A DNA stretch of 64,000 bases from positions 558,001 to 622,000 of the forward strand of contig NZ_VOBC01000001.1 in assembly GCF_008369195.1 (NCBI RefSeq), written 5' to 3'. Numbering within the stretch: position 1 is the stretch's first letter; the number at the start of each line of letters is the position of its first letter. Positions 36,872-47,600 of the stretch are shown here, one piece after another. The stretch comes from Sporosarcina sp. ANT_H38 (GTDB lineage: Bacteria; Bacillota; Bacilli; Bacillales_A; Planococcaceae). A program made the position numbers and the translations under genes. The notes beneath the pieces were generated by a model. That model did not search any database. It worked only from the letters and a program-made list of their open reading frames with translations, and was not told the DNA's origin.

Positions 36872-37933
36872 ATGAAATTTCAGTTGGAACACATGGATAA
36901 AGACTTATTTGTCTTTGTAGACGGAAGTAAAATTACATTTGATCGCATATCACGCAATATTGCCGTTAGACTCTGCTTAATGGGTGTTATACAGAAGTCG
37001 GAGCTTAAATATGCAACAGTACTTGCAAAGCGAACAATCGGTGAGTACAACAGAACAAAAGGTAAGGAAGATGAGACGTATACAGAAGAAATGTATGTGT
37101 ATGGTACACCTTTTAAAACAGCATATGCCTATCTAGTAGAAAATTTCAATCATTTCTTTACACGCTTTAAGTATCTAATTAAGACTTATGGCGAAGAAAA
37201 TGTAGATATTCATCGTATGGGTGAGAATTATAGTGCTGATAGCGTAGTAGCTATCTTAAAAGAAGATCATATAGCTGTTCATGCTGTAAAGTATGTAACA
37301 CTTGAATTCATTGATGGTTGTTTTTATCCTCAGAAGTTTAATTCTAAGGGTGCGTTAGGAAAAGCATATAGACTTTCCAAAGAGGAATTAGATGTTGGCT
37401 TATGTGAGCGTTATTTTATGCACGAAAATAAACGCATACAAATCAAAATCATTCCTTCAAGTGTTGAACCTTCTTTTGAAAAACATAAAGAAAGTACACA
37501 AGATTTTATTAGAAGTCTAACGAGATCATTAGAAAAAACTTCCGATTTAACTGAGAAGAAAGCACTTGAGCAACAAATAAAGCTTGAACAAAAAGAATTA
37601 AGGCAGTATAACAGGCTCATTAGACAAGATGAGCTTCACAAACAAAATGTGGCTAAGTTAAAAGGTGTCAATCCTGATGAAGCTTGGAATGATATTGCGA
37701 GAAGCCTAAAAGAGCAGTATCAAAACCAAAAGAAAGCTGTTTTGAAGCTCATCAAAGATGAACCAGTTGATTTGTTCACAGAAGAAAGGAGAATTGATTA
37801 TGAGCTGTTCTTTAAGATAACTACCGAAATAATTCGCATTGATAATATCCTTAAAGATTTGAAAAGGTATGATTATGAATTTGAAGAATACTGTATTTTA
37901 GTGAAAACTAAAGGAACTAAAGCAGCTCGGTAA
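36872..37933 (+). CDS. Hypothetical protein, 353 aa, with coiled-coil region
   Basis: Unrecognised family. The N-terminal half is mixed alpha/beta; residues ~210-260 (SLTRSLEKTSDLTEKKALEQ, continuing QIKLEQKELRQYNRLIRQDE) form a probable coiled coil; the C-terminus is helical. No catalytic motif seen. The ATG at 36,872 has better spacing to GGAG than the in-frame ATG at 36,866. Followed by the SF2 helicase gene, with which it may act. Confidence 0.7.
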   Translation: MKFQLEHMDKDLFVFVDGSKITFDRISRNIAVRLCLMGVIQKSELKYATVLAKRTIGEYNRTKGKEDETYTEEMYVYGTPFKTAYAYLVENFNHFFTRFKYLIKTYGEENVDIHRMGENYSADSVVAILKEDHIAVHAVKYVTLEFIDGCFYPQKFNSKGALGKAYRLSKEELDVGLCERYFMHENKRIQIKIIPSSVEPSFEKHKESTQDFIRSLTRSLEKTSDLTEKKALEQQIKLEQKELRQYNRLIRQDELHKQNVAKLKGVNPDEAWNDIARSLKEQYQNQKKAVLKLIKDEPVDLFTEERRIDYELFFKITTEIIRIDNILKDLKRYDYEFEEYCILVKTKGTKAAR

Positions 37934-38059
37934 GATTGAATATTATGTATTATAGGTTTCTGCTTTAATCGGTGCAGTAGATTTTTAAATATGTTTAATT
38001 AAGTTACTACTATAGAGGGGAGCTAGAAATAGCTCTTCTTTACTTTGGAGGAAAGTAAG

Positions 38060-39523
38060 ATGAATGTTACGGAATGTATTCAACAAGATTACTTAGAATG
38101 GCAACGGGGAGACATAATTGCTTTTTCTGCAGGCACAGGTAAAGGAAAAAGCCATTTTGTGAAAAACAAGCTATATGACCATGTAAAAAGCATAGGGAAG
38201 AGAATTTTGTTCTTTCTTCATCGTAGTAATACGCTCGAGCAGTTTAAAGCCGAAATTGCAGCTGAAGGGAAATCTGATGTAATTGATTTGATTACATACC
38301 AAAGCTTTGAGAAGGCGATAATCCATCAAAATCAAATTGACCTAGGGATATATGAATATATCATTTGCGATGAATATCATTATTTTGGTAATGATTCTTC
38401 TTTCAATAAATATACTGATGTGTCACTCAATGAAATTATTGAGGGGGCGGATGAAAGAATTGTAGTGCTTATGAGTGCTACAAATGAGTTCATTAAAGAA
38501 TATTTGTATAATCGTAAATCGATTACTCCAAAAGAATATGTACTTCCAGCTAACTATGATTATGTTAAAACATTGGAGTTTTATGAAGATGATCAGCTTA
38601 TCATTGATGGATTAAAAAAACGAGTAGAGAAAGGTGAAAAGGCTCTCATCTTTATTGAATCCGCTACTGATTGCTATGAGCTATTCAAGCAATTTGAGGA
38701 ACATAGTATGTTCATTTGTGGCAAAAGCCATAGAAAATATAAGTATGTAGATGAAGAGAAGCGGGAGCAACTTTTAAAGAACCAACGCTTTGAGGATTTA
38801 TTCTTATTTACTACGCAAACACTTGATGCAGGATTGAACATTATTGATGATGACTTGCATTTTATTATAGTAGATATAGCTGATCCTGATGTGCTGGTTC
38901 AGTGTGTAGGCAGAAAGCGAATACAGTATGAAGAGGATTACGTACATTTAGTGGTGAAAAACCGTTCAAATGGGCGATTAGGCTATGATAAAGGAAACTT
39001 GACCACACGTATGAAACATGCCAAGTTTCTAGAGGAATATACCCAAGAGGAATATGATCAAAAGTTTTATCGTGAACCAGATCCATATCAACTTGTTTAT
39101 TTTGAGCCCCTCCCTAATCATGGATATAAGATAGTTGTAAATGAGCTTCTTTATGATAGCTATAAGTACAAGTATAATCGCCTCATAACTATTCAGGGAA
39201 TGGCTGGTGGGTATCGGCAATATATTATTGAGCTATTTGGGAAAGAAAGTAGCATATCTATGGATGCATACTTACCAGATAATACTCGAACAGCACTAGA
39301 AGAAGCTTATTCTAAGGAGCTAGTATTTTATAGCCAAGAGGAGAAGCGAACTTTTGCAGAGCAATTAGGTTTGAAGTCCAATGGTAGGCTTGTAACGGGA
39401 TTTCGAAAAATTAATGGTTTGCTAACTATTAAAGAAGCATCTTACCGTATTTTCCCCCATGATACTAGAAAAGGTGGGAAACGTTATAAAACTGCATGGA
39501 AAATCGGTCAAATGCCAAAATGA
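38060..39523 (+). CDS. Superfamily 2 DEAD/DEAH-like helicase
   Basis: ATP-dependent nucleic-acid helicase or translocase of 487 aa. Motif I AGTGKGKSHF (~residue 24), motif II DEYH (~103), motif III MSATNE (~138), motif V-like TTQTLDAGLNII and motif VI QCVGRKRIQY (~280). A C-terminal region of ~150 residues ends in a basic tail. Start at the ATG at 38,060, five bases after GGAGGAAAG; a TTG 15 bases upstream overlaps that site. Probably a replication or mobilisation helper of the inner element. Not a recognised restriction subunit. Confidence 0.85.
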   Translation: MNVTECIQQDYLEWQRGDIIAFSAGTGKGKSHFVKNKLYDHVKSIGKRILFFLHRSNTLEQFKAEIAAEGKSDVIDLITYQSFEKAIIHQNQIDLGIYEYIICDEYHYFGNDSSFNKYTDVSLNEIIEGADERIVVLMSATNEFIKEYLYNRKSITPKEYVLPANYDYVKTLEFYEDDQLIIDGLKKRVEKGEKALIFIESATDCYELFKQFEEHSMFICGKSHRKYKYVDEEKREQLLKNQRFEDLFLFTTQTLDAGLNIIDDDLHFIIVDIADPDVLVQCVGRKRIQYEEDYVHLVVKNRSNGRLGYDKGNLTTRMKHAKFLEEYTQEEYDQKFYREPDPYQLVYFEPLPNHGYKIVVNELLYDSYKYKYNRLITIQGMAGGYRQYIIELFGKESSISMDAYLPDNTRTALEEAYSKELVFYSQEEKRTFAEQLGLKSNGRLVTGFRKINGLLTIKEASYRIFPHDTRKGGKRYKTAWKIGQMPK

Positions 39524-39525
39524 GT

Positions 39526-39775
39526 GGATGAAAATGTTGTGGGACTTATTATATACGGACACCAAAATTGACCACAATCAAAAAAAAGAAAAAAACGGTC
39601 GTCCAGGGGTTTGGGGACGGACGAAAAGCGTGTTTTTCGAATTGAATTTATCGGGAGCGAAGCGGGAGATAAAACAATTCAAAAACCGCAGCGTCCCCAA
39701 GGTCTTTAATTCTATGAGTTGGGATGAAAATGTTGTGACAGGTATTATATAGGGACACCAAAATTGACCACATGA
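39526..39775. mobile_element. Insertion-sequence remnant with ~50-bp direct repeats
   Basis: Two near-identical blocks, 39,527-39,576 and 39,720-39,769, share GATGAAAATGTTGTG, TATTATATA and GGACACCAAAATTGACCACA. They resemble the ends of transposases that begin near a TTGACCAC box. Between them is a GC-rich non-coding stretch (ACGGTCGTCCAGGGGTTTGG, GCGTCCCCAAGG) but no transposase. It starts immediately after the helicase stop codon. Confidence 0.55.
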
Positions 39776-40564
39776 GTATCATTCGTGTGGTTTTGTTATA
39801 TTTAACGAGACGACATGCTTATGGGGTATTATAGAAATTTGTAAAGGAGCTTACCGCCAGGGCTAGAGAAACAACGAATAACACCAAAAGAAGATCTTCT
39901 ATTGAAAGCTATAATAAAATCCATTTGTTAGTGTACATGTAAAGAGAAGAGCAAATGGTATTTGTGAGCAGCCTGATCAATTTAATGATAATCCGTATTT
40001 AGAATGTCGTAATATTGAATTACTTTCAGAGGTAGGATTTGATATTATTTGGAATTTCGTTGCGATTTACGTTGTTTGCCATAAGACAGCGGTAATACTG
40101 AATAATTCGAATAATCGTTGTAAGATGATGTGATAAGCTCGTTTTGATGACCTGTTACAAAATGTTTGGTAATGAAATTGAATGCTTGAAAAAACTACTT
40201 ACCTTATTCCTATTAAACCAAGATGTTTTGCTTAAGATAAAATATTGTTTTGGCGAGAACGAAGTTCTGTCAGTAGGTCAGTAGTTTTAATATTATATAG
40301 TGTAGTGATTTATAAGGTGTGTTAGTCGATATTGATCACACTTTTTTTATTTTATACAATTTGAGAGCTAGCAATGGAATTAATTGAAAAATGATCATAT
40401 CCATTTTTAAACGCTAAACACGAAAAAATGATGGATTTTTGAAAGATCTAATCAAATACCCTTGATTTTTGGATTTCATTAAAGTAATATAGAAAACAAT
40501 AAGCGGGAAAAATAGTTTAACGCATTGATCGATTTTAAAAAATGCTTTGATGGAGGAAGATATT
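39776..40564. other. Gene-free decayed stretch
   Basis: About 790 bases between the IS remnant and the GmrSD gene. All frames are broken, no RNA gene is recognised, and there are only short hairpins (for example TGTGTTAGTCGATATTGATCACACTTTTTTT near 40,318-40,348, terminator-like). Probably remains of deleted genes. Confidence 0.5.
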
Positions 40565-42709
40565 ATGGTTCATTCGTTGTATGAAGTAGATAGCGTCTCA
40601 TATTTAAACTATTCACAAGGAAGAGATATTAGGTTACCTCGATTCCAAAGGAAAGATGTGTGGAATTACGAAAAACAATTTGCATTGTTAATTAGCCTTT
40701 TTAAGGGGTATCCGATTGGGGTAGTAGTTTTAAATGAAGAAAAGGCTTTGCACAAACGTAAAGGATTAATTACTACTTCGTGGCTTTTGGATGGTAGACA
40801 ACGCAGAACGACTCTTGTTAATGCATATAACAATCCAGAAGTTATTTATGAATGGGGAAAGAAGTTCATTAAGTTTTCTAATAATTCACAACCAGAAGAA
40901 GTAAGAGATTTGTTTTGGAGAAAACTTGAGAATTATCTAGAACAAGGTGAAGAGAATGTACAACTAGTAGAAGATAATAATTTTGAAAATAATAATGACG
41001 ACCTAGTAGACATTGAATTTGACGGAGATATGTTAGAAGAACTTGATGATGCCGAGTTTGATGAATACATTGTTGATGAAAACGGTAACATATCAGCAGA
41101 AGAAGCATTATTAAATCTTAGTTTTAGACAAGATATTGGATTGAATATGCTACTTGAGATCATTCTTATGTGCCATAAGAAAACAAAAAATGGCACAGGC
41201 TATATTAAACCATTTAATTATAGTTCTTACTTCAAAAGTGTTTCTTTTATAGAATCGGATGAAAGTGTAAATCCCGAAAAATTAAGTAAATTTATACGTA
41301 ACTTTATAGACGCTTTAAGAGATAGAGAATTTGGTATGGAGGATTTTATAAAGTTTTGTGAAGAGGAGCTTATTATTCTACCAGAAAAAAAAGATGCATT
41401 TGCAAGAAAGGTCTCTTATGACTGGAAGAAAATAAATCAAACAATAAATTCAATTTGGGATCTAACTTCTCGATTTGAACATGGTAAAATGCCGTTAATT
41501 AGGTTGAATAATGTGAAAAGTAGCGATGCACAAAACATATTTAAGTTTATAAATTCGCAAGGAACGCCGTTATCAGCTGTAGAAATATTGTCAGCTAAAC
41601 CTAGTTGGAATCGTAACATTAAGGTAGTCACAAAAGATCTAGAAAAAGCGATAAATGCTTTGTACTCAGTGCTTGATGTTAAAACTGAAGGTGTAGTGAA
41701 ATGGGATATAGCTGCAACATTTATTGATCGTTTATCTGGCTTAGATTTTATATTCAAACCACTAAACTACTCAATATCAGCAGATTTTAAAACTAAAATC
41801 ACTTTAGGTTTTAAACTATTAGCTGGGATTTTTGAAGAGGGCATAAATAAAGAAGATTTAAGTAACCTTTCAAAAAATAAAGATATTGATTGGGATAATA
41901 TAGATCTACTTATAGCTGATATGAATGAGATGGGGAAAACTTTATTAAAAAGTCCATTCTTCAAAACTTTAAGATCGTGGAACAATACATTAATGGGGAT
42001 TACTAGTGAGGCTTTAGCTTTAAACTTTGCAATATTAATGTATCATGAATGGCATGATAGTAAAGAAAAAGGAATGTATTCTGAAGGAGGATTTATCAAA
42101 AAAGCTATATCTTTATTCGATAAGAGTATCTATCAATATGTCACTCGAAAATGGAGAGGTTCTAGTGATTCTAAAATTGCCAACAATGTAAACAACTTTA
42201 ATACACAGACCTCATTCATTCCAATTGATCAAGAAGAGTGGATTGAGTTGATAGAGGAACTTGTTAATAAGGATAAAATAGATGGTGTTATTCCTAATGC
42301 GGGTGAAACAAAAGCGGTTTTATATCATTATTATATGTTATCAACAAATTCTGGGCCTGGGTTCGAAATAAAGTCTGAAGTAGATCATATTATTCCTCAA
42401 GATCTATTTAAGAAAGGGCTAGGAATTGATCCAAGCTTAAATAAAGATAACCTAGCTAATTTGTGCCTACTAGAGTCTGAAATCAATAATTCTAAACGGA
42501 AGAAGACATTAGCCTTTTTAATTTCAACAATTGATACAGATAACAGTAGTAAGTATATCATGCAACAAATCTGCACATCGGTTGAATTGAATATTGAAGA
42601 TTTAAAAGGAATAGATACCCCTACTGATTTAACAAAATTGAAGAAGTTGAGAATACAACTAATGAAAAATGCTTTTTCAAATTTAAGAACACAATATTTG
42701 CAACGTTAG
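40565..42709 (+). CDS. GmrSD-type restriction protein (DUF262 + HNH/DUF1524)
   Basis: Single-chain homologue of GmrSD-like type IV restriction systems (714 aa). N-terminal DUF262 ParB-like domain: IRLPRFQRKDVWNYEKQFAL, LLDGRQRRTTLVNAY (DGQQR-type motif, ~residue 75) and SDAQNIFKFINSQGTPLSAVE. C-terminal DUF1524 HNH nuclease: EVDHIIPQDLF (~607) and NLANLCLLESEINNSKRKKTL. An unusually acidic insert (~140-185) separates the DUF262 blocks. Known members use NTP to restrict DNA with modified cytosines; target here unknown. ATG at 40,565 with GGAGGAAG. Confidence 0.88.
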   Translation: MVHSLYEVDSVSYLNYSQGRDIRLPRFQRKDVWNYEKQFALLISLFKGYPIGVVVLNEEKALHKRKGLITTSWLLDGRQRRTTLVNAYNNPEVIYEWGKKFIKFSNNSQPEEVRDLFWRKLENYLEQGEENVQLVEDNNFENNNDDLVDIEFDGDMLEELDDAEFDEYIVDENGNISAEEALLNLSFRQDIGLNMLLEIILMCHKKTKNGTGYIKPFNYSSYFKSVSFIESDESVNPEKLSKFIRNFIDALRDREFGMEDFIKFCEEELIILPEKKDAFARKVSYDWKKINQTINSIWDLTSRFEHGKMPLIRLNNVKSSDAQNIFKFINSQGTPLSAVEILSAKPSWNRNIKVVTKDLEKAINALYSVLDVKTEGVVKWDIAATFIDRLSGLDFIFKPLNYSISADFKTKITLGFKLLAGIFEEGINKEDLSNLSKNKDIDWDNIDLLIADMNEMGKTLLKSPFFKTLRSWNNTLMGITSEALALNFAILMYHEWHDSKEKGMYSEGGFIKKAISLFDKSIYQYVTRKWRGSSDSKIANNVNNFNTQTSFIPIDQEEWIELIEELVNKDKIDGVIPNAGETKAVLYHYYMLSTNSGPGFEIKSEVDHIIPQDLFKKGLGIDPSLNKDNLANLCLLESEINNSKRKKTLAFLISTIDTDNSSKYIMQQICTSVELNIEDLKGIDTPTDLTKLKKLRIQLMKNAFSNLRTQYLQR

Positions 42710-42842
42710 TTCGGATGGCTAGCTCATTTGTGTATCAAAGACGAGTATTTGAAAATCAAATTTTTAAAGAATGACATATTCAATTATGAGTTTTGGTATA
42801 TATGAATTATAGGATGAAAAATGACGGGAAGATTTTCCGTCA

Positions 42843-43022
42843 TTAAGATTAGCTATTGAATTAATTCTAGAAGAAAAAATTGCGGTAGATCGAGAAGGTA
42901 ATATAGTTCTTATAGAAAGTCCAGATAACAACTATGATAAAAATGCTATCCTTATTAAAGAAACTGATGATGATGGTATTAGTTTAGCTAATATATCAAA
43001 AGTGTTTACTATATTTTACTGA
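42843..43022 (+). pseudogene. Gene fragment, unidentified
   Basis: An open stretch without a start reads LRLAIELILEEKIAVDREGN, then IVLIESPDNNYDKNAILIKE..., and ends at a TGA near 43,020. It looks like the tail of a longer coding sequence. No family recognised. The rest of 42,710-43,300 is non-coding. Confidence 0.35.
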
Positions 43023-43299
43023 AACTAGGTATTCATGGTGCTTGTATGTATATTGAAAATCCTAATGTGAAAGCTTATTTTAAACGATTAAATGAGCAAT
43101 AATCTTTAGTCTAATATTGTCTATTTAACCATCGTTATATAGACAAAAATCATCGAGAGTACAAATCAAGGTTTGTATTCTCTTTTTGTGTTGTAATTGT
43201 CTATAAACTCGTCTATTATTAAAGGTATATAAAACGTATAAGTAAATAGACTAGGAGGGGAATTAATTTTAGTTATGAAACTATAAAACTGTCATAGAT

Positions 43300-43591
43300 T
43301 GAAGGATTAGTTTTCCAAAAGCCAAATGTTAGCAGAGGAATTTTGAATGTTGATGAAATTGGAATATCGTATTCAATCGGTAAAAATGGTAGATATAAAA
43401 AAGTTGGTTTTGATGTAATGGAAGCTGCTTATAATGAATTGATGAAAAACGGTATTCTAAAAAGAACGTGGTTTGTTGAGAAGTATCCAAAGCAATCCAA
43501 AAGCTCACCATGCAACTTCACAACGTTAGGTGGTTTACTACAACATTTTGAATTAGCAATTTACAACAAGGGTGTATACATAAAGAAATAG
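43300..43591 (+). CDS. Conserved-looking small protein upstream of the serine recombinase
   Basis: Frame ...GILNVDEIGISYSIGKNGRY, ending FELAIYNKGVYIKK, coding-like through SSPCNFTTLGGLLQHFELAI. No ordinary start with a good ribosome site is visible: TTG at 43,343 has GAGGA only 2 bases away, and the frame is open back to a TAG at about 43,297 (only ATT/TTA codons there). Either it starts at a rare codon or it has lost its 5' end. It lies 15 bases before the recombinase and may be co-expressed with it. Confidence 0.45.
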
Positions 43592-43606
43592 GAAGTGGAT
43601 AAATAG

Positions 43607-44176
43607 ATGGGGAGAGTTATTGGTTATTGTCGTGTAAGTACGGAAGATCAAAATTTAGATATGCAGGAGCAAGCAATTGAAAAATATGCTAAAGAAAGAG
43701 GATTAGAATTAATCATGTATGTTGAAAAGATTTCTAGCCGTAAAGAAAAGCGCGTCGAATTAGAACATGCAATGAAAGCATCAACTAATGAAGATTTGTT
43801 TGTTGTCTATAAATTGGATCGATTAGCCAGAAGTACTAAAGAGCTATTTACACTGACAGAAGAGTTACAAGATAAGGGAGTCGAGTTTGTTTCAATCCAT
43901 GATTCATTTGATACGACAACACCAACAGGGAAAGCAATGTTTGGGATGTTGGCTGTCTTTGCTGAGTTTGAACGGGACATTATTCAGCAGAGGACAAAAG
44001 CAGGCTTAGAGAGCGCTAGGAAACGAGGTAGAATTGGTGGACGACCATCTATTGATGAGAAAACGAAGAAGCGTGTTCGAACCTTGTTTGAGACAGGCGA
44101 GAGTGCAACGGATATTGCTAAGGAATACGGTATTGGTAGAGCGACGGTTTATAAAATAATTAACAGTGTAACATAA
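43607..44176 (+). CDS. Serine recombinase (resolvase/invertase family)
   Basis: Small serine recombinase of 189 aa. Catalytic Ser in GYCRVSTEDQ (S10), conserved arginines in YKLDRLARS, the dimer helix GMLAVFAEFERDIIQQRTKAGLESARKRG, and a C-terminal Hin-type HTH (ESATDIAKEYGIGRATVYKI). Full length. ATG at 43,607 with AGGAAG upstream. It could resolve or invert a segment of the island, or be left over from a transposon; no paired res site was identified. Confidence 0.92.
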   Translation: MGRVIGYCRVSTEDQNLDMQEQAIEKYAKERGLELIMYVEKISSRKEKRVELEHAMKASTNEDLFVVYKLDRLARSTKELFTLTEELQDKGVEFVSIHDSFDTTTPTGKAMFGMLAVFAEFERDIIQQRTKAGLESARKRGRIGGRPSIDEKTKKRVRTLFETGESATDIAKEYGIGRATVYKIINSVT

Positions 44177-44656
44177 AAATTGTGTGGACTAGATGACCGT
44201 ACAGAGCTATCTGACAGGTTTGGTGTCAGGAGTCTATCGAAGGCGGGTATACCCCCTATTTCCGATATTGCACCATTAGTAAGAGAAAGTGGGCTCCAGA
44301 ATATATTGTAGAACAAATTTCGCAAATAGCTCAAGCAGAATTTAATAACGCATAAATTTATATCAGGCTCACAAAGCTGATAATAATCAAAAGAATAAAC
44401 TATTAGATTATTTTATCGATTGTTTATATACAAATGAAGGCGCAAAAAAGAATATTTCTTTAATTGTTCTTCAAAAAAATTTAAATTATGATATAGGTTC
44501 AGAGGAAATGGATGAAATAATTGAGGTTTTTAAAGCGATGCAACCTGACCTAATCAGAATAAAAAATAAATATTCTGAGTGTAATCCTAAATTATAATAA
44601 TATATTAATCCCCTATGTTTATTGAAGACATAGGGGATTTTTCGTAGAGTGAACTA
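44177..44656. other. Decayed stretch with an ORF tail and a terminator hairpin
   Basis: Includes an open frame without a start (~44,350-44,597, ending FKAMQPDLIRIKNKYSECNP, KL, stop), likely the C-terminus of a lost gene, and a second short frame near 44,190-44,310 (TELSDRFGVRSLSKAGIPPI). The hairpin AATCCCCTATG...CATAGGGGATTTTTT at 44,608-44,643 terminates plus-strand transcription and faces the convergent large gene. Confidence 0.5.
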
Positions 44657-47600
44657 TTATCTAATAAATAAATGATTTAATTCGGTAAATCGGTTATTTC
44701 TATATAGTAATTCGATAAATTCTTTAATAATTTCACTGTAATAGGAATCTAGACAAATTTTTGTTCTAAGTAATGTATAGAACTTTGAATAGTACTTATC
44801 GATATTTTCTTGAGTTGAAACAATATTCATTACTAATTCATAAAGAAGATTAGCTGTAACGGCAGCATAATATTTTTTACTAACTAAATCATCTAATAAA
44901 TCTAAGGTTTGTTCTATATTCAAGAGTTTCTCACTATAAATTAAACCATAGGTAGAATTAATATTGAAATTATTATATTTGGTTAATGTTAATGCTCTTG
45001 AAATGAAAAAATCATCAATAATAAGGCAGGATTCATTTTTATGTGCTAGATCTATTGAAAATTTATCTTCATTAATCAACAAGTAATTTAAGGTATTTAA
45101 TAATGGATCGGATGTTAATTCGCACTCTTCAAGTGAGATTTTTTCAATAAATTCTAAAATGCTTATCCATCCAGCGAGTTCTATTTCTATATCGCTTAAA
45201 CTACGCATTTGAGAATATATTTTATCTTGATGTAAGTTTAATGTTCCTTTAGCTCCGTCTTTTTCAATAGTAATTTTAGAAATAGTATTATTAATCCTAT
45301 CAAAGATATATTTCGGTATTGATATTTTATCTATAATATTTTCTAATTTGCTAAAGAGATTCAACTTATTTAATAGTAATAGGGAACTTAATGACAGAAC
45401 ATATTTATCAGATATTAAATCATTAGGCTTCGGTACAAATAAATACTGATCCCGATTAAATAATAAGTACGAAAATACTGTTTCATAATCAGAAAGGTCA
45501 CTTTTATTTTGAGATAGACCTGAAATAGGTAAGCCAACTATGTTTTCTTTGAAATTATAATTATCTAGTAATAACTGTCCGTTTTTTTGTGAATCAGATA
45601 GTTTCTGTTGTATCTGCTTAATTAAATCTTCAGGGCTTTCAGTTGAAATAAGTTCTATTTTACTATTAGGTGAATTTTTAATAACGAAATCTAAGAAATA
45701 ACGATACAAGTGAGTTTTAAGAGTGATTATTTCTTCAACCTCATAATCAAGACTATTATAGTTAATTATTTTGCTAATTTTATATTTAGCAGCTATTCTA
45801 ATGGCTTTATTTGAATTGCTGTTTAAATGATATGCATCAAAAAAGTATTGATCGTCATTAACTTTTAACATATTTTCCTCAATTATAGCTAAAGAAATTA
45901 TTTCGTTATTATTTTTAAGTCTAATAACGATGTTAGGTGTATCAAACGTTGCTTTGACAGAAGAGTCATGTACACTACCTAATTGTTCATTAATAAGCGA
46001 TAAAAAGTTTCTTGAAAGATGGTCGTCAATTTTATCTATATTAGTATAAATAGTTTTAATAGCTAATTTATTTCCTGCTTCTATTTGATTAGTATTAATT
46101 AATATAGTCGCAGCTAAAATTCTTTCGTGAGATTTATTAGATTTAGATAATATTTGAATTTCTCTATCTATATCACTAAAATCTTCTATCAAATATTTTG
46201 CAGATAGGTTGAAATAAGCAATCATTGAGGGATCAACATTAAAGTTGTTCAATTTATTTATGTTGTTAAAAGTATCACTCGTTATAATTTTTAAAGCTAA
46301 GTCTAGTTCAATAGAGTAAACGATCAATTCAACGTTGTTATATTTTTTAGCTAAATCATCGATGGTAGGCTTATAATTTTGGATTTCCTCAATACTTTCT
46401 TCGCTCAATGGCATAGTAGATAATAGCATGGATATTAAAGAATCATTAAGCTCTGATAAAGATAATATTATTCTTTGAACTTCATTTGGATAATTATTTT
46501 GATAAATTAAATGAATCAAGAATGACTGATCTTCAATGTTAAAAATAGATATATTAACTTCTATAATATTCAGTAACGATATAAAATGTTCTGATGAATA
46601 TTTGGTGAAAAATATGATTGCTTTGTAATAACAAGATAGACTGTTCTGTTTTTTGCAATACTCTACTATTTCTTCCAGTTTATTTTCTATACCTTCGATT
46701 TTAAAGTGAGCAAATAAATATATTAGTCTTATGTCAGCTTGTTCAGTTAGAGATTCCAACTTTTCATATTCCGTAATGATTCTATCCCAAAATTCTAATT
46801 CGAATAAGAAATTAAAAAGCAAAATTTGGCTCTCATTTGTTTTAGGCAACACTGAATCAACTATTTCGAGTGCTTTTAAATTGTTTCCTTGTACAGCTAA
46901 AGCTTCAGCTAAGGCTAGTTTTAAAATAGGGATATTATAAAAATCATTCTCAACCAATTTATTTTCTATATAGTTCAATTTGTTTATCCTAAAGATGGAA
47001 TTAAGTTGGAAGTAATTTGACCAGTAGTTTAACTGTTCCTGTTTAGTAAAGTAGTTTAAATAATTTTCAAACTCAAAAAAATCTTTATAAATATCTTTTA
47101 AATTTTCGAACTGATTAGTATGAATCTGTTTTCTTATAGTGATTAGAAGATTGTAAAACTCATATAAAGTTGATTTTTTTAAAGATAAAGCAGTAGCAAA
47201 ATCCGTAACATCTAAAAACTCTTTTTGAATACACAAATATAGGCCTCTGTAATAATGAGCTTCAGGAAATTCTCCGAAATTAATTTGTAAATTATTATCT
47301 TGATCTAAAATTTCTTGTTGAATCTGTTCGAAATTCCCAATTGAAGATTGAACTTCACATCTTCTTAAAGCAATAACTTCTTTTGAGTAGTTTTGTGACT
47401 CAAAATATTCAATACATTCATTTGAAGAATCTAGTTCACGTAATCTTATTGACTTAATATAGTTAATTTCATAAATATATTTTTCACTATTAGGTAGTGA
47501 ATTTATTTGTTCAATAATGTCAGAGATTTTTTTGAATTGATCTCTATAAGCACAGGTTTTGGAATATTCTACTGAGATTCTTAAAAGTTGAGAATTGCTT

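Noticed and set aside
39459..39752. 97-aa open frame after the helicase
   Set aside because: It overlaps the helicase end and runs through the IS remnant repeats, with no ribosome site.
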